A stretch of 8,098 nt of DNA from JBKBXU01 sp046313675 (GTDB lineage: Bacteria > Bacteroidota > Bacteroidia > Cytophagales > Cytophagaceae), in assembly GCA_046313675.1 (NCBI GenBank), contig JBKBXU010000221.1, forward strand, positions 1 through 8,098, read 5' to 3'. The notes beneath the pieces are model-generated. The model was not told where the DNA came from. It ran no database searches and saw only the letters and a list, made by a program, of their open reading frames with translations. Below, piece by piece: positions 6,841-8,098 of this stretch; the stretch's first letter is position 1, and the number at the start of each line of letters is the position of its first letter. Position numbers and translations under genes: made by a program.

Positions 6841-6869
6841 GAAAAGCCATTTTCTATAATAAAAAAACC

Positions 6870-7610
6870 CTATTTTAATACTTTTCTTGTTCTTTTTTCA
6901 AACAAGGTGATACGTTCCTGAAAATAATCATGTAATTCATCAATAAAAGATAGTGGATTCTCATAGGTAGTCAGCACATGATAGGTATATGAACCCGTAA
7001 GTTGCTCAAGTTGCTTTTCTAAAGCAGTCTTCTTCTTTTTAAGGTACTCCATCCGAACTTCTTGATTAACCTCAGGCCGACTGGTTTCATAAGCGTTATT
7101 GGAAGAATTCTCACAAAGCACATACTGGTAAAAATTAATAAGCTCATCCAAGTCGCCACTCTTATAAAGCCCGTTAAGTTTAGCCGTAAGTTGGTTGGCG
7201 TTTTGTATTTTCTCCGGCTCTCCTGTTTGTTCTACCTTATCAGGATGAATGCGGACAATGGCGTCCTTATATAACCGCTTAAGCTCCTTTTGTTCCTCAA
7301 GCGATAATGTTGATTTATTAAGTACAGATTCGGTGGCCATTGGAACACGCTTAGGCTCTATGTAATTTTTACCTCTTTTCTTCTGCTCAAGGCGTTTAGC
7401 TTTTTTTACCGCTTTATGTTTCTTGTATAAGGCTTGTAATTCATGCATTCGGGAAATCTGAAAATGAAGCTTTGCATGAATCTGCCTTTCGAAACCAGCA
7501 AGTTCAGTTTTCTTTTTTTCAAACTCCTGCTCTAGTATGGAAATTTCTTTTTGAATCCTGAGAATAGAATCGTCGTGGGAATCGTCTGAAATTAAATGGA
7601 GTTTTTCCAT
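6870..7610 (-). CDS. Coiled-coil protein with internal J-domain
   Basis: This 246-residue protein has no signal peptide or membrane segment. Residues about 13-80 are heptad-like and very rich in Lys, Glu and Gln, predicting a long coiled coil that ends in a basic patch (KKHKAVKKAKRLEQKKRGK). A J-domain-like segment follows at about 103-165: helix II as ELKRLYKDAIVRI, then His122-Pro123-Asp124-Lys125, the HPD motif that stimulates DnaK-type ATPases, then helix III with NANQLTAKLNGLYKSGDLDEL. A second coiled coil occupies about 183-205 and the C-terminus is helical and basic. It lacks the Gly/Phe-rich and zinc-finger regions of DnaJ, so it is a class III (type C) J-protein that probably recruits DnaK to a specific client or complex. 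The client is unknown. Translation starts 3 nt after the stop of the gene at 7614-8090, so the two are surely one operon and probably act together. Confidence 0.78.
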   Translation of the reverse strand: MEKLHLISDDSHDDSILRIQKEISILEQEFEKKKTELAGFERQIHAKLHFQISRMHELQALYKKHKAVKKAKRLEQKKRGKNYIEPKRVPMATESVLNKSTLSLEEQKELKRLYKDAIVRIHPDKVEQTGEPEKIQNANQLTAKLNGLYKSGDLDELINFYQYVLCENSSNNAYETSRPEVNQEVRMEYLKKKKTALEKQLEQLTGSYTYHVLTTYENPLSFIDELHDYFQERITLFEKRTRKVLK

Positions 7611-7613
7611 AAC

Positions 7614-8090
7614 CTATAATTCAAGGGGAGCCACTTTTACACCATAGTCATATTGCAAGTCTTCATGCATGCTGTCCAAGGATTTATAAATCAATTTAAT
7701 CTGCTGCTCATACATATTAAGAAGTACTTTACTTTCCTTAATTTTTAATCCGGATTCTTTGATTTGATGACAGAAAAAAATCAATAATTCCACCTCGGTT
7801 TCTTTCTTTCCAGAATACTTAATGTATTTTTTCAACATCCGCAAGATCTTCCTAATGGTTTTCTTCGCAAAATATAAGTGACTTTTGTTTACAGTTTCAA
7901 ACTCCTCTTCCACCATAAGCTTCACCGAACGGATAAAACTCTCTTCGTCCTCTGCTTCGTAAAGAAGATACGTTAAAAACTCCTTATTGTCTTTTTTATA
8001 CCGTGCTAACTTCAGGCACAGCGCCATGAGTTCTTCCCGGGAAAGTTCTGAAAGTTGCTTTTTAATATCGCTTATACCAGCCGTTTTCAT
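7614..8090 (-). CDS. Small helical protein of unknown function
   Basis: This 158-residue protein ends in TAG, 3 nt before the J-domain gene. It is predicted almost entirely alpha-helical and soluble. The N-terminal part, with SDIKKQLSELSREELMALCLKLARYKKDNKEFLTYLL at about 7-43, looks like a small helical adaptor. The middle (about 72-92) is strongly basic (AKKTIRKILRMLKKYIKYSGKK), which could contact nucleic acid or an acidic partner. The C-terminal part carries LHEDLQYDYG-like acidic and aromatic residues. I believe similar proteins of unknown function occur in other Bacteroidota, but I cannot assign a family name. The ATG at 8088-8090 gives a sensible start; only 8 bases remain beyond it, so an upstream start and the promoter cannot be examined. 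The likely partner is the J-domain protein. Confidence 0.8.
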   Translation of the reverse strand: MKTAGISDIKKQLSELSREELMALCLKLARYKKDNKEFLTYLLYEAEDEESFIRSVKLMVEEEFETVNKSHLYFAKKTIRKILRMLKKYIKYSGKKETEVELLIFFCHQIKESGLKIKESKVLLNMYEQQIKLIYKSLDSMHEDLQYDYGVKVAPLEL

Positions 8091-8098
8091 CGAAATGT

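Noticed and set aside
1..8098. Mobile element, CRISPR array, tRNA or rRNA
   Set aside because: No direct-repeat arrays, transposase or integrase motifs, cloverleaf-like segments or rRNA-like sequence were seen on either strand.

Overview
The window looks like ordinary chromosomal DNA from a member of the Bacteroidota, most likely a Cytophagales-like marine or soil lineage. The sequence is AT-rich, and the leaders lack Shine-Dalgarno sequences. Exact TAnnTTTG promoter -7 elements, typical of this phylum, lie between divergent genes. The protein repertoire fits too: a PorT-like outer-membrane barrel, a Bacteroidota-style GltX of 514 residues and a FemAB/GNAT-like protein next to uracil phosphoribosyltransferase. 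I see no insertion sequence, integrase, CRISPR array, tRNA or rRNA.

Layout, left to right. (1) Positions 1-1391, plus strand: the 3' part of a GNAT/FemAB-like acyltransferase gene, overlapping by 31 bp a uracil phosphoribosyltransferase (upp) gene. (2) Positions 1416-2018, minus strand: a secreted outer-membrane beta-barrel protein, convergent with upp. (3) Positions 2019-2196: a divergent promoter region with one exact -7 element facing each way. (4) Positions 2197-4446, plus strand: a compact unit of ridA (enamine/imine deaminase), gltX (glutamyl-tRNA synthetase) and a 75-residue charged protein, closed by a very strong intrinsic terminator. (5) Positions 4465-6784, plus strand: a membrane PAP2 phosphatase overlapping by 26 bp an ArnT/PMT-like GT-C glycosyltransferase, probably a lipid-linked envelope-modification pair. 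(6) Positions 6870-8090, minus strand: a two-gene unit, spaced by 3 bp, of a small helical protein of unknown function followed by a coiled-coil protein with an embedded J-domain (HPD motif).

Most of the window is housekeeping: pyrimidine salvage, translation, metabolite damage control and cell envelope. The least explained parts are the PAP2/GT-C pair, with a terminator 18 nt ahead of its start codon, and the J-domain/helical-protein pair on the minus strand. Neither is strong evidence for a new system, but both are worth a comparative look. No stretch over 300 bases lacks a gene; the longest intergenic region is 178 bp.
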